Shown here piece after piece: positions 6,275 through 12,821 of a stretch of 14,782 bases of DNA (the first letter of the stretch is position 1; the number at the start of each line of letters is the position of its first letter). Source of the DNA: an uncultured Spirochaetaceae bacterium (GTDB lineage: Bacteria; Spirochaetota; Spirochaetia; Treponematales; UBA12059); assembly GCA_938004315.1 (NCBI GenBank), contig CALKWG010000041.1, positions 1 to 14,782 on the forward strand. Direction: 5' to 3'. Position numbers and translations under genes: made by a program. Under the pieces are notes generated by a model. The model saw nothing but the letters and a program-made list of their open reading frames with translations, did no database searches and was not told the origin of the DNA.

Positions 6275-7134
6275 TACGCGCTACCTCGCAGGTAGCCTAG
6301 ATGATCGGCTATGAACGCGTCCAGGCTCCGCGGGGACCGTCCTAGAAGCTCGGCCGTGGTATTCGTACTGATGTCGCCCTTACCGAAGCGTACCACGGAA
6401 TATAGCGCCAGCATCACCGCGCTCATGCCTAAGGTCCTGCCGCGCGACCGATGGTAGGCCAGGAAGCGTAGCGGCCCCGGGCATTCATAGCGTATCGTCG
6501 TCCCCAACGCCGCGGAGAGGCGCTCGGCTACTTCGCCGTAAGAATAGCTGCGTTCGCCGGTGACGGTGTAGGCCTTGCCGATATGTTTCCCGCCCTCGAA
6601 GAGGCAGGCGCAAAGCTCGCCTAAATCCCGGACGTCGATGAAGTTCGTACGCCCCGCGCCTGCGGGCACGAAGAGCCGCCGTTCATCGCGGATCTCTGTT
6701 AGGTGCGTCGTCGTCAAGTTCTGCATGAAGAAGCTCGGCCGGACGATCGTGTAGGGCAGGCCTAGCTCCATGAGGTAGTCCTCTACGGCGCGGTGCGGCA
6801 CGATCTTGTTACGCTCCGCGCCCTGCACCGACATGAAGACGACCTGCTTCACCCCGCGCTCCTTGAGGTAGAGCATGAAGGGCAGCATGTCGCGCTTTAT
6901 GTTCGAGATGTGCGGCGGCCGCATGAGGAAGACCCGGTCGGCCCCGTCCATGCAGCGCTCCCAGCTCGCCGGGTCCTCGAACGAGAACTCCCGATAGCTA
7001 AGGCCCTCCTCGTCGGCCGTCCGTTCGGACGGCAGCTTGGCGGCTATGACCCGCCTGCCGCGGGCTAGTAGACGGCGAGCCGTCTCCCTGCCTACGTTAC
7101 CGGTCGCGCCGGTGACGAAAATCGCGTCGTCCAT
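6274..7134 (-). CDS. NmrA-like NAD(P)-binding protein
   Basis: This 286-residue atypical short-chain dehydrogenase has the dinucleotide-binding GATGNVG motif at 9-15 after a hydrophobic first strand (AIFVT). Other family segments are DRVFLMRPP (67-74), VVFMSVQGAERN (98-109) and TIVRPSFFMQNL (129-140). The YxxxK catalytic pair of classical dehydrogenases is not evident: H114 and R115 occupy that area. It may therefore be a redox sensor or a quinone/azo-type reductase of the NmrA/QorB type. A Shine-Dalgarno GAGGTG (7140-7145) precedes the ATG by five bases. It leads a two-gene operon with the MarR regulator. Substrate is not predictable from sequence. Confidence 0.92.
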   Translation of the reverse strand: MDDAIFVTGATGNVGRETARRLLARGRRVIAAKLPSERTADEEGLSYREFSFEDPASWERCMDGADRVFLMRPPHISNIKRDMLPFMLYLKERGVKQVVFMSVQGAERNKIVPHRAVEDYLMELGLPYTIVRPSFFMQNLTTTHLTEIRDERRLFVPAGAGRTNFIDVRDLGELCACLFEGGKHIGKAYTVTGERSYSYGEVAERLSAALGTTIRYECPGPLRFLAYHRSRGRTLGMSAVMLALYSVVRFGKGDISTNTTAELLGRSPRSLDAFIADHLGYLRGSA

Positions 7135-7139
7135 TGAAA

Positions 7140-7181
7140 CACCTCGCTATAAAGTTGCGTACGCAACTTTATAGCGAGGTG
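7140..7181. promoter_or_regulatory. Perfect 42-bp palindrome, probable MarR operator
   Basis: The two 21-base arms are exact reverse complements with no spacer, centred between 7160 and 7161. The core GTTGCGTACGCAAC is flanked by mirror TATAAA/TTTATA sequences. The length and the pseudo-palindromic TTGC...GCAA core resemble MarR-type operators. It overlaps the -10 box, the predicted transcription start and the Shine-Dalgarno of the NmrA-marR operon, an ideal site for autorepression. In RNA the same sequence could fold into a hairpin that hides the ribosome-binding site. Confidence 0.85.
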
Positions 7182-7197
7182 GTGGAAGGCGAGTCAA
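7168..7197 (-). promoter_or_regulatory. sigma70 promoter of the NmrA-marR operon
   Basis: Minus-strand -35 TTGACT (7192-7197) and -10 TATAAA (7168-7173) are separated by 18 bases. Unlike most promoters in this window it yields a leader of about 25-30 bases that includes a good Shine-Dalgarno sequence. The -10 box lies within the palindrome, so operator binding would block polymerase. Confidence 0.75.
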
Positions 7198-7215
7198 GCG
7201 CGGAGAGGTGTCTAG

Positions 7216-7250
7216 AAAAAAAACCGCCCGGAACTTACGTCCCGGGCGGT
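7216..7250 (-). terminator. Intrinsic terminator of flaB
   Basis: A perfect 9-bp GC-rich stem (7242-7250 with 7223-7231 on the minus strand) with a ten-base loop is followed by a run of eight T residues on the minus strand (A run at 7216-7223; the first A-T pair belongs to the stem). It starts 20 bases after the flaB stop codon and isolates the flagellin transcript from the downstream NmrA-marR operon. Confidence 0.95.
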
Positions 7251-7270
7251 CACGTCCACGCGGCTTCGGC

Positions 7271-8131
7271 TTACTGGAGGAGCTGCATGACCTGCTGGGT
7301 CTTCTGGTTGGCTTGCGCCAGCATCGCGTTGCCGGCCTGGGCCAGGATGCGGTTCTTGGTGAACTCGACCATCTCGTGGGCCATGTCCGCGTCGCGTATG
7401 CGGCTCTCGGCGGCCTGCATATTCTCGGCGCCGATGTCGATACCCTTGATCGCGTGCTCGAGCCTGTTCTGGTAGGCGCCGAGATCCGCGCGCTGCTTAT
7501 TGACCTTCTTGAGCGCGGCGTCCAGCACGCCGATGGAGCGGTTGGCGCTATCGGGGCTGGAGATAGACATGATGGAATCGTCGCCGACGTTCTTCACGCC
7601 CAGGGCCTTGGAGGTCATGGTGCCTATGTACACCTGCTCCCTCTGGTCCATGTTGGCGCCGATGTGGAACCACATCGAGCCGGTAACGACGTTCTCGCCG
7701 GTCTCGCGGGCGAAGCGCCCCGTGAGCATGTTCATGCCGTTGAACTGGGCATGGCTGGCGATGCGATCGATCTCGTCCACCAGCTGGGACACCTCGACCT
7801 GGATCTGCATGCGGTCCTCGGCGGTGTAGATGCCGTTGGAGGCCTGTACGGACAGCTCGCGGAGGCGCTGGATGATGTCCTGCGTCTCTTGGAGGAAGCC
7901 CTCTGCAGTCTGGATGAACGAGATGCCGTCCTGGGCGTTCTTGCTCGCCCTCTGGAGACCGCGGATCTGGGAGCGCATCTTCTCAGACACGGCGAGGCCC
8001 GAAGCGTCGTCGCCGGCCCGGTTGATCCGGAGGCCGGAGGCGAGCTTCTCCATGTTCTTGTCTACGTTGCCGTTGGTCACTCCGAGGGAGCGATTAGCGA
8101 ACATCGCACTGAGGTTGTGATTGATTATCAT
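7271..8131 (-). CDS. flaB: Flagellin FlaB, periplasmic flagellar core protein
   Basis: This 286-residue flagellin is the core filament subunit of spirochaete periplasmic flagella. The conserved N-terminal D0/D1 region [20 protein letters not shown] through about residue 140 is present. So is the C-terminal D1/D0 region from about 195, ending [15 protein letters not shown]. The middle is short with no D2/D3 domains, as in FlaB proteins. There is no signal peptide, since export is through the flagellar type III apparatus. The start at 8131 is set by the family N-terminus and an AGGAG Shine-Dalgarno about eight bases upstream; an ATG six codons earlier would add MERRKV and sits before that site. 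It is monocistronic with its own terminator. I could not identify a convincing sigma28, sigma54 or sigma70 promoter upstream. Confidence 0.97.
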   Translation of the reverse strand: MIINHNLSAMFANRSLGVTNGNVDKNMEKLASGLRINRAGDDASGLAVSEKMRSQIRGLQRASKNAQDGISFIQTAEGFLQETQDIIQRLRELSVQASNGIYTAEDRMQIQVEVSQLVDEIDRIASHAQFNGMNMLTGRFARETGENVVTGSMWFHIGANMDQREQVYIGTMTSKALGVKNVGDDSIMSISSPDSANRSIGVLDAALKKVNKQRADLGAYQNRLEHAIKGIDIGAENMQAAESRIRDADMAHEMVEFTKNRILAQAGNAMLAQANQKTQQVMQLLQ

Positions 8132-8258
8132 AACCTTTCTCCTTTCCATAGAAGCGGCGGCACTTACATGGCCGCCCGGCGTCCTTGCCGTAAACTCGTG
8201 TCGATTTCCTAGTACGCCCCTCCGGTCCTAAGCCGGTGAACGTGCGTTCCTTGAGTCC

Positions 8259-8308
8259 CGGCCCGCCGCCGCCGTTCGATCGCGCGTTCGTCCGGCGGCG
8301 GCGGGCCG
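8259..8308. repeat. Perfect 16-bp inverted repeat
   Basis: The arms 8259-8274 and 8293-8308 are exact reverse complements with an 18-base spacer and are almost entirely G and C. No T run follows on either strand, so it is not a standard terminator. It sits between the divergent flaB and CDF promoters and could be a structural or protein-binding element, or a chance product of GCC-rich sequence. Confidence 0.75.
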
Positions 8309-8392
8309 ATCCTACATCCGGTGTATCGGCGCCCTACGCGGCCGCTTTAGCGGAATCGCGCCGCCGCCGTCGCCGAGCCGGCGGCGCCGGTA

Positions 8393-8421
8393 TTGAAGCG
8401 CCCGGCGGCGCGGCCTATACT
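8393..8421 (+). promoter_or_regulatory. sigma70 promoter of the CDF transporter (leaderless)
   Basis: TTGAAG (8393-8398) and TATACT (8416-8421) are separated by 17 bases. The ATG at 8428 follows the -10 box by six bases, so the mRNA should begin at the start codon. No Shine-Dalgarno sequence is present. Confidence 0.75.
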
Positions 8422-8427
8422 GCCCCG

Positions 8428-9360
8428 ATGCTCGAACGGACTACGCTCATCCGCCGCGCCGCCTTCGTCAGCCTCGTCGGCAACGCCGCCTTGGCCGCGG
8501 CCAAGCTCCTGGCCGGCTTCCTCGCCGGCTCCCTGGCCGTCGTCGGCGACGGCATCGACTCGTCCACCGACGTGGTCATATCGATGGTCGCCTTGGTCGC
8601 GGCCGGCGTCATCGCCAAGCCCTCGGACCGCGAGCACCCCTACGGGCACGCCCGCGCCGAGACCTCGGCGACGACGATACTGTCCTTCGTCATCTTCTTC
8701 GCCGGCGCCCAGCTCTTCCTGTCGGCCGCCTCGCGCCTGGCCTCGGGCGAGCTCCCCCCGCTGCCCGATCCGCTGGCCCTCTGGGTCACCGGCCTGTCCA
8801 TAGCCGGCAAGCTGGGCCTGGCCTGGTCGCAGTTCGCCATGGGTAAGAAGGCCTCGTCGTCTATGCTCGTCGCCAACGGCAAGAACATGGCCAACGACGT
8901 GATCATGTCCTCGGCCGTGCTCGTCGGCCTGGGGCTATCGCTGGCCTTGAAGCTGCCTATCCTGGACCCCGCCCTGGCCGTAGCCGTGGGCCTCTGGGTG
9001 ATGCGATCCGCGGTCGGCATCTTCCGCGAGGCGAACGACGAGCTTATGGACGGCCGCGCGGACGAAAGGCTCTATCGGGCCGTCTTCGAGGCGGTGCGCT
9101 CGGTGGACGGGGCGGGCAACCCCCACCGCGTGCGGGTCCGCAAGCTGGCCTCGGTCTACGACGTCGACCTCGACATCGAGGTGGACGGCGGCATGAGCGT
9201 GCGCCGGGCGCACGGCATAGCCCAGAAGGTCGAGGAGGCCATCAAGGAGCGCATCGACGGAGTCTACGACATCGTGGTGCACGTGGAGCCCGCGGGCGAG
9301 GGCCAGCACGACGAGCAATACGGCCTGACCGAGGGCTGCCTAGGCGAGGGGCCCCCGTGA
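8428..9360 (+). CDS. Cation diffusion facilitator transporter
   Basis: This 310-residue protein is an inner-membrane proton-coupled divalent-metal exporter of the CDF family (FieF/YiiP-like). About six transmembrane helices lie within residues 10-200, followed by a cytoplasmic ferredoxin-like domain. The transport site has D44 and D48 in TM2 (DSSTD) but N153 and D157 in TM5 (NMAND), where FieF has His and Asp. The second site DREHPYGH (D67, H70, H74) is kept, as are C-terminal histidines H233, H262 and H285, so a zinc-binding dimer domain is likely. The DD/ND combination makes the transported metal uncertain. The start at 8428 is fixed by the promoter; the frame is open upstream but not CDF-like. 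The histidine kinase gene follows 33 bases later on its own promoter. Confidence 0.92.
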   Translation: MLERTTLIRRAAFVSLVGNAALAAAKLLAGFLAGSLAVVGDGIDSSTDVVISMVALVAAGVIAKPSDREHPYGHARAETSATTILSFVIFFAGAQLFLSAASRLASGELPPLPDPLALWVTGLSIAGKLGLAWSQFAMGKKASSSMLVANGKNMANDVIMSSAVLVGLGLSLALKLPILDPALAVAVGLWVMRSAVGIFREANDELMDGRADERLYRAVFEAVRSVDGAGNPHRVRVRKLASVYDVDLDIEVDGGMSVRRAHGIAQKVEEAIKERIDGVYDIVVHVEPAGEGQHDEQYGLTEGCLGEGPP

Positions 9361-9385
9361 AAAATCGCGCTTAGGAACCTATACT
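9357..9385 (+). promoter_or_regulatory. Promoter of the membrane histidine kinase (leaderless)
   Basis: TATACT (9380-9385) lies eight bases before the ATG at 9394. At 17-base spacing the -35 position reads GTGAAA (9357-9362), four of six consensus bases, and it overlaps the TGA stop of the CDF gene. There is no ribosome-binding site. The gene could also be reached by read-through from the CDF gene. Confidence 0.6.
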
Positions 9386-9393
9386 AAGGCCGT

Positions 9394-10860
9394 ATGTCCG
9401 TCGCTTGGCTCGACCGCCTCGATTCATTCACCCTGCTCGCCGCCCTGTCCGCCTTTTACCTCGGCAGCTTCGTCTTTTCCTGCACGCTGTACGCCGCCCG
9501 GGCCCGTTTCCCCGGGGCCGGGCTTTGGCTCGGCGGGCAGGCCCTCCTGGCCATAGGCATGGCGGGCACGGCCTTTCAGGCGGGCGGGCTGCCGTATGCG
9601 CTCTTGGCCCTGTCGAACGTCTCCCTCCTGGCGAGCGTGCTGCTCCTCGGCCACGCCTTGTGGCGCTTCAGCCTAGGCCGCGGCTTCCCGAGCTTCCTTT
9701 ACCTCACCCTGCCGCTCGCCGCGGCGGCCTGGTTCGTGCTTGAAGCGGCCGCGGTAGGCGCGCGCATCGTTATCTTCTCGTCCGTACTAGGCGCCTTGGC
9801 CCTGTTCGACGCCGGCGTAGCGCTCCGCGGCCTCCGCGGGAGCTATCGGGGCGCCGCCCGCGTGTCCGCCGTCTATTTCGTTACCGTCGCCGCCGCTTCG
9901 TTCGGCCGGGTGATAGCCGTCGCGGCCGGCTCGCCGCCTCCGACCCTCTATCAAGAGGGCCGATTCGGGGCCTTCAGCTACCTCATGGCCGTGCTCGTCG
10001 CCTTCTTCAACCTCTTCGGCTACTTCATGCTCTCCGCCGTGCGCCGCGAATCGGAGCTCGCCGTAGCCGGCGAGGAGCTCCGGGCCAAGGGCGAGCGCCT
10101 GACCAGGCTCGTCGCGATGAAAGATGCCCTGATCGGCGTCCTCGGCCACGACCTCCGGGCTCCCCTGGGGAGCGCGGCCCGCTATACCCGATCGCAGCTC
10201 CTCGAGTACGAAGGGGACTTGAACGACAAGCGCGAGAGCGTGGCCACGCTCTGCGAGGGCCTGGAACGGGCCGCCAAGCTCTTAGATAACCTGGTGGCCT
10301 GGGCCAGGAGCGAGTCGGGCAAGATGGCCCTGCTCTTCGAGCCCTTGGACCTGGGGCTCATCCTGGCCGAGGCCGCGGCCGATATCGCGGCGCAGGCGGA
10401 GGCCAAGGGCGTGCGCGTCGAGCTCAGCCCCGGAGGCGGGCTCCTGGCCGGCGCTGATCAGCGGGCCGCCGCCACGGTCTTCAGGAACGTCCTATCCAAC
10501 GCGGTGAAGTACTCCAAGGCCGGCGGCGCGATCAAGGCGACGCTTTCAGCGTCGCCCGACGGCGGCGTCCTCGTAGCGGTCGAGGATGAGGGCGTGGGCT
10601 TTAGGTCGGTTCAGCTCGAACGGCTGTTCCAGCCGGGTCGGACCGTGCTGACTTTAGGGACGAACGGTGAACAGGGTACGGGCATGGGCCTGGCGCTCTG
10701 CAAGGCCTTTATGGAGGGTATGGGCGGCACGATCAAGGCGCTCGCCTCCCCCGCGGGAGGGGCGCGCATAGAGCTGCGCTTCCCGCCGCCGCCTGCGCAA
10801 GCGGCTGACCATGAAGGGTCTCAAGGCGCGGATAAGCCGGCCCACGAGTCTTTCGAGTAA
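9394..10860 (+). CDS. Seven-helix membrane sensor histidine kinase
   Basis: This 488-residue sensor kinase carries about seven hydrophobic helices in residues 10-215, with no large extracellular domain, so it probably senses a membrane or small-molecule signal. A short coiled linker (216-243) leads to a HisKA domain with H-box GVLGHDLRAPLG and phosphoacceptor H252. The ATPase domain has an N-box VFRNVLSNAVKYS (N369), G1 DEGVGF (398-403) and G2 GTGMGL (428-433), all intact, so catalysis is expected. The tail after 465 is low-complexity. No response regulator is adjacent, so it is an orphan kinase here. The start is set by the -10 box eight bases upstream. Confidence 0.92.
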   Translation: MSVAWLDRLDSFTLLAALSAFYLGSFVFSCTLYAARARFPGAGLWLGGQALLAIGMAGTAFQAGGLPYALLALSNVSLLASVLLLGHALWRFSLGRGFPSFLYLTLPLAAAAWFVLEAAAVGARIVIFSSVLGALALFDAGVALRGLRGSYRGAARVSAVYFVTVAAASFGRVIAVAAGSPPPTLYQEGRFGAFSYLMAVLVAFFNLFGYFMLSAVRRESELAVAGEELRAKGERLTRLVAMKDALIGVLGHDLRAPLGSAARYTRSQLLEYEGDLNDKRESVATLCEGLERAAKLLDNLVAWARSESGKMALLFEPLDLGLILAEAAADIAAQAEAKGVRVELSPGGGLLAGADQRAAATVFRNVLSNAVKYSKAGGAIKATLSASPDGGVLVAVEDEGVGFRSVQLERLFQPGRTVLTLGTNGEQGTGMGLALCKAFMEGMGGTIKALASPAGGARIELRFPPPPAQAADHEGSQGADKPAHESFE

Positions 10861-10863
10861 AGC

Positions 10864-10878
10864 TTTCACGATGTGAAA
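10864..10878. repeat. Small perfect inverted repeat TTTCAC-GAT-GTGAAA
   Basis: Two six-base arms with a three-base spacer begin three bases after the kinase stop codon. It could be a weak hairpin or a protein-binding site. No T run follows, so I do not call it a terminator. A second weak hairpin (10905-10910 with 10922-10927) follows and also lacks a T run. Confidence 0.4.
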
Positions 10879-10940
10879 TTATTGCCCACAGCTCATGGCT
10901 CTTCCTAGCCGGCGCCGGCGTGGCTAGCCTTTGGTGATGA

Positions 10941-10997
10941 TTTATAATTCTTTTTATTATATACAAATAAATTTATATATTTCCCGTTTTTCATTTT
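10941..10997. promoter_or_regulatory. Extremely AT-rich upstream element
   Basis: Only 7 of these 57 bases are G or C, in sequence that is otherwise strongly GC-rich. It lies directly upstream of the promoter at 10996-11024, in the position of an UP element bound by the RNA polymerase alpha C-terminal domain. It would also be a natural site for an IHF/HU-type bending protein. It suggests a strong or topologically sensitive promoter. Confidence 0.65.
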
Positions 10998-11024
10998 GGC
11001 ACGCTTCCTGCTTAGTAGTATACG
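10996..11024 (+). promoter_or_regulatory. Promoter of exported-protein gene; sigma70 or sigma54
   Basis: There are two overlapping readings. As sigma70: TTGGCA (10996-11001), 17 bases, TATACG (11019-11024), with the AT tract acting as an UP element. As sigma54: TGGCACGCTTCCTGCT at 10997-11012 matches the -24/-12 consensus TGGCACR-N4-TTGCW with one mismatch and correct GG-to-GC spacing. Either gives a leader of about 55-60 bases. I cannot decide between them from sequence; the sigma70 reading fits the TATACT boxes elsewhere in the window. Confidence 0.7.
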
Positions 11025-11039
11025 CCGAAGGAGAACGGA

Positions 11040-11059
11040 CGCCGGCCTTGTGGCCGGCG
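11040..11059 (+). promoter_or_regulatory. Stem-loop in the 5' leader of the exported-protein gene
   Basis: A perfect 8-bp GC stem (11040-11047 with 11052-11059) has a TTGT loop. It lies between the promoter and the Shine-Dalgarno AAGGAG (11073-11078). No T run follows, so it is more likely a stability or spacing element than an attenuator. Confidence 0.7.
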
Positions 11060-11084
11060 ATACTACGGACTTAAGGAGTTCGTT

Positions 11085-11510
11085 ATGAAGCGTGTCGTAC
11101 TGATTCTGTTTATCGCCCTCGCGGGCGTCGCCGCCGTCTCGGCCCAGGGCATGTGGGGCGCTCCCGCGCAGGCCGCCCAGCCGCAGGAGCTCGTGAAGAT
11201 CGAGGGCCGTATCAACCTGGTTCAGGGCCATCCGGCCGTGGTCTCGGGCGGCAAGACCTATTACGTGCGCATCCCCGGCATGCTCTACGGCTTCATCGAT
11301 GCCCTCAAGGAAGGCGCCGCCGTCAAGCTCGAGGGCTACGCCCAGCCCGTCCCGCTCGCCGCGGATAGCTTCTTCTTCCAAGCTACCAAGCTGAACGTCG
11401 GCGGCAAGGACTATGACCTGTCCCAATACGGCCGCGGCGGCATGATGGCCCCCGGCGCGCAGGGCGGCAGGCCTTCCATGCCCGGCCGCGGCGGCCGCGG
11501 CCGCTGGTAA
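11085..11510 (+). CDS. Small exported OB-fold-like protein, unknown function
   Basis: This 141-residue protein has a clear Sec signal peptide: MKR, a hydrophobic core, and VSA before a likely cleavage after A20. The mature part, about 35-110, alternates short beta strands (ELVKIEGRINLVQGHPAVVSG, KTYYVRI, AAVKLEGYA, FFFQATKLNVGGKDYDL) in a pattern like a small OB-fold, similar to exported hypothetical proteins I recall from treponemes. The C-terminus from 117 is Gly/Arg/Pro-rich and basic. Start choice is supported by AAGGAG six bases upstream. It is a single-gene unit with an unusual AT-rich promoter and a strong terminator, so it is probably abundant. I cannot assign a function. Confidence 0.88.
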   Translation: MKRVVLILFIALAGVAAVSAQGMWGAPAQAAQPQELVKIEGRINLVQGHPAVVSGGKTYYVRIPGMLYGFIDALKEGAAVKLEGYAQPVPLAADSFFFQATKLNVGGKDYDLSQYGRGGMMAPGAQGGRPSMPGRGGRGRW

Positions 11511-11521
11511 GCGCCGTCACG

Positions 11522-11540
11522 CTTAGGCCGCAGGCCTAAG
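11522..11540. repeat. Perfect inverted repeat CTTAGGCC-GCA-GGCCTAAG
   Basis: The 8-bp arms surround a three-base loop, 11 bases after the stop codon of the exported-protein gene and just upstream of the main terminator. Only two T residues follow. It may protect the mRNA 3' end or assist termination. Confidence 0.6.
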
Positions 11541-11543
11541 TTC

Positions 11544-11582
11544 CGCCGCGCGGCCGGTTCGAACCGGTCGCGCGGCGTTTTT
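11544..11582 (+). terminator. Strong intrinsic terminator
   Basis: A long hairpin (11544-11559 with 11562-11577, one G-T wobble) with a tiny loop is followed by TTTTT at 11578-11582. It terminates the exported-protein gene. It also lies between convergent genes, but the other strand has no T run after the stem, so it is directional. Confidence 0.93.
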
Positions 11583-11587
11583 ATTAA

Positions 11588-12766
11588 CTAAGAGCTTTTT
11601 CGCTCACGGATCATCATCCAGCCCATCGCGGCCAGCGCCGCCGGGATATACCACAGGGCGATGCGCATGTCGGTGAGGTCGGCCAGGCGGCCCAGGAGGA
11701 AGGGCGCCAACCCTATGGCCGAGCCGGAGGCTATGGGCATGTAGGAGCTGGCCTTGGCCGCGTTGCCCCTGGCGTGGCGCAGCGCGACGGCGAAGCCCAG
11801 CGGGTAGAAGTTCGACGAGCCCAGGCCGCAGAGCGCCAGGCCAATAAAGGCGATCGGCGTATTCATCCTGGACCAGTAGAGCGGGAAGCCCGCGGCCGTT
11901 AGGATCGCGGCGACGGCCATCAAACGTTCGCTCGTTACTCGCGTACCTAAGCGGCTGGCGATGAAGCGGCCGGCCATGGCGGACAGGCCCAGGACCACGG
12001 TGCCGGCGGCCGCCAGCTCCCTGGTCGCGCCAGGCAGGCCCAGGAGATAGGTCATGCACCAGAATCCCACGGCCCACTCCACCGAGACGCCCAGGAACAC
12101 CATGGCCCAGGCGCGCCAATAGCCTGAGCCGAGCTTCCCGCCGCCGGCGTCGGCCTTCTCGTCCCGGCCCGCCTGGTGCCGTCGCATGCTCGGCAGGCCG
12201 AAGGATGAGACCGCCAGGAAGGCGACGAGCCCGGCGGGGAAGACGACGCGCCAGCCTAGGCCTAAGCCCGTACCCGCCAAGAGCGTCAGGGGCACGAGCA
12301 TGGTCGTACCGGAGGCTACGACGTTGGCCTCCATGATCATGGCGCCGCGATGCGGCTCGGGGCCGTTGGCGAAGGCCGTCTGGATGGCCGCCAGGGCCAC
12401 GGTGCCGCCCAGGCTCATCACGAAGAGCCCGGCCAGGGTCAGATACGGAGAACGGGCCAGGATCATGATAAGGAGGCCGAGCATCATGTCGGCCATGCCG
12501 CCGTAGAGGCTGACGGTGAGCCCCAAGCGCCGGATGACGCGGTCGGAGAATAGGCCCATAAGCACCATGCCCAAGGCGAAGGCGCTTTGGTGGAGGCCGG
12601 CCAGGGCGTAGCCCATGGCGAACTCGTCGCGCAGGTAGGGCACCATCGGCCCGACCATGGTGAGGAGGAAGGCGAAGAGCCCGAGTTGGAGGTAGAGCGA
12701 CCAGACGAAGGCGTCGCGCCTTAGCGGGGCGGCGTTCGCCGGCGGCGCGGCGTTAGCTGTATCCAT
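11588..12766 (-). CDS. Major facilitator superfamily transporter
   Basis: This 392-residue protein has 12 predicted membrane helices in two halves. A hydrophilic central loop lies at about 193-218. Between TM2 and TM3 is the MFS motif A-like GLFSDRVIRRLG (71-82). It is a secondary transporter of the inner membrane, but the substrate cannot be inferred; no catalytic or substrate-specific motif stands out. The start at 12766 has no Shine-Dalgarno sequence and lies just after a -10-like TATACCAT, so translation is probably leaderless. It diverges from the PAS kinase gene across a 90-base gap holding both promoters, which permits coordinated control. Confidence 0.93.
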   Translation of the reverse strand: MDTANAAPPANAAPLRRDAFVWSLYLQLGLFAFLLTMVGPMVPYLRDEFAMGYALAGLHQSAFALGMVLMGLFSDRVIRRLGLTVSLYGGMADMMLGLLIMILARSPYLTLAGLFVMSLGGTVALAAIQTAFANGPEPHRGAMIMEANVVASGTTMLVPLTLLAGTGLGLGWRVVFPAGLVAFLAVSSFGLPSMRRHQAGRDEKADAGGGKLGSGYWRAWAMVFLGVSVEWAVGFWCMTYLLGLPGATRELAAAGTVVLGLSAMAGRFIASRLGTRVTSERLMAVAAILTAAGFPLYWSRMNTPIAFIGLALCGLGSSNFYPLGFAVALRHARGNAAKASSYMPIASGSAIGLAPFLLGRLADLTDMRIALWYIPAALAAMGWMMIRERKSS

Positions 12767-12776
12767 AATGAGCTAT

Positions 12777-12806
12777 GGTATACCCCGGCGGAAGGCCGCG
12801 TGTCTC
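12777..12806 (-). promoter_or_regulatory. Probable promoter of the MFS gene
   Basis: On the minus strand GAGACA (12801-12806) and TATACC (12777-12782) are 18 bases apart, and the -10 box ends ten bases before the ATG. An alternative -10, TACCAT (12775-12780), is two bases nearer the start. The match is weaker than at the other promoters. Confidence 0.45.
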
Positions 12807-12821
12807 GCGCCCCGGAACGCC

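Larger units (their letters stand above)
8132..8427. other. Divergent intergenic region between flaB and the CDF gene
   Basis: This 296-base gap carries the flaB ribosome-binding site at its left end and the CDF promoter (8393-8421) at its right end. Between them are two GC-rich inverted repeats: 8259-8308, listed separately, and a smaller one with arms GCGCCGCCG and CGGCGGCGC near 8358-8388. The reading frame of the CDF gene is open across much of it, but the codons are low-complexity Arg/Ala/Pro and precede the promoter, so I do not call them coding. Confidence 0.7.

Noticed and set aside
7208..8212. Long open frame on the plus strand opposite flaB
   Set aside because: It is antisense to a certain flagellin gene, has His/Val/Leu/Gly composition typical of a mirrored GC-rich frame, and has no promoter or ribosome-binding site.
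8236..8427. 64-codon N-terminal extension of the CDF gene
   Set aside because: It crosses the 16-bp inverted repeat and the promoter, is low-complexity, and is not part of the CDF family sequence.
10905..10927. Hairpin after the membrane kinase as a terminator
   Set aside because: The stem is only six pairs and is followed by CCTTTGG rather than a T run. The downstream AT tract is better explained as a promoter element.
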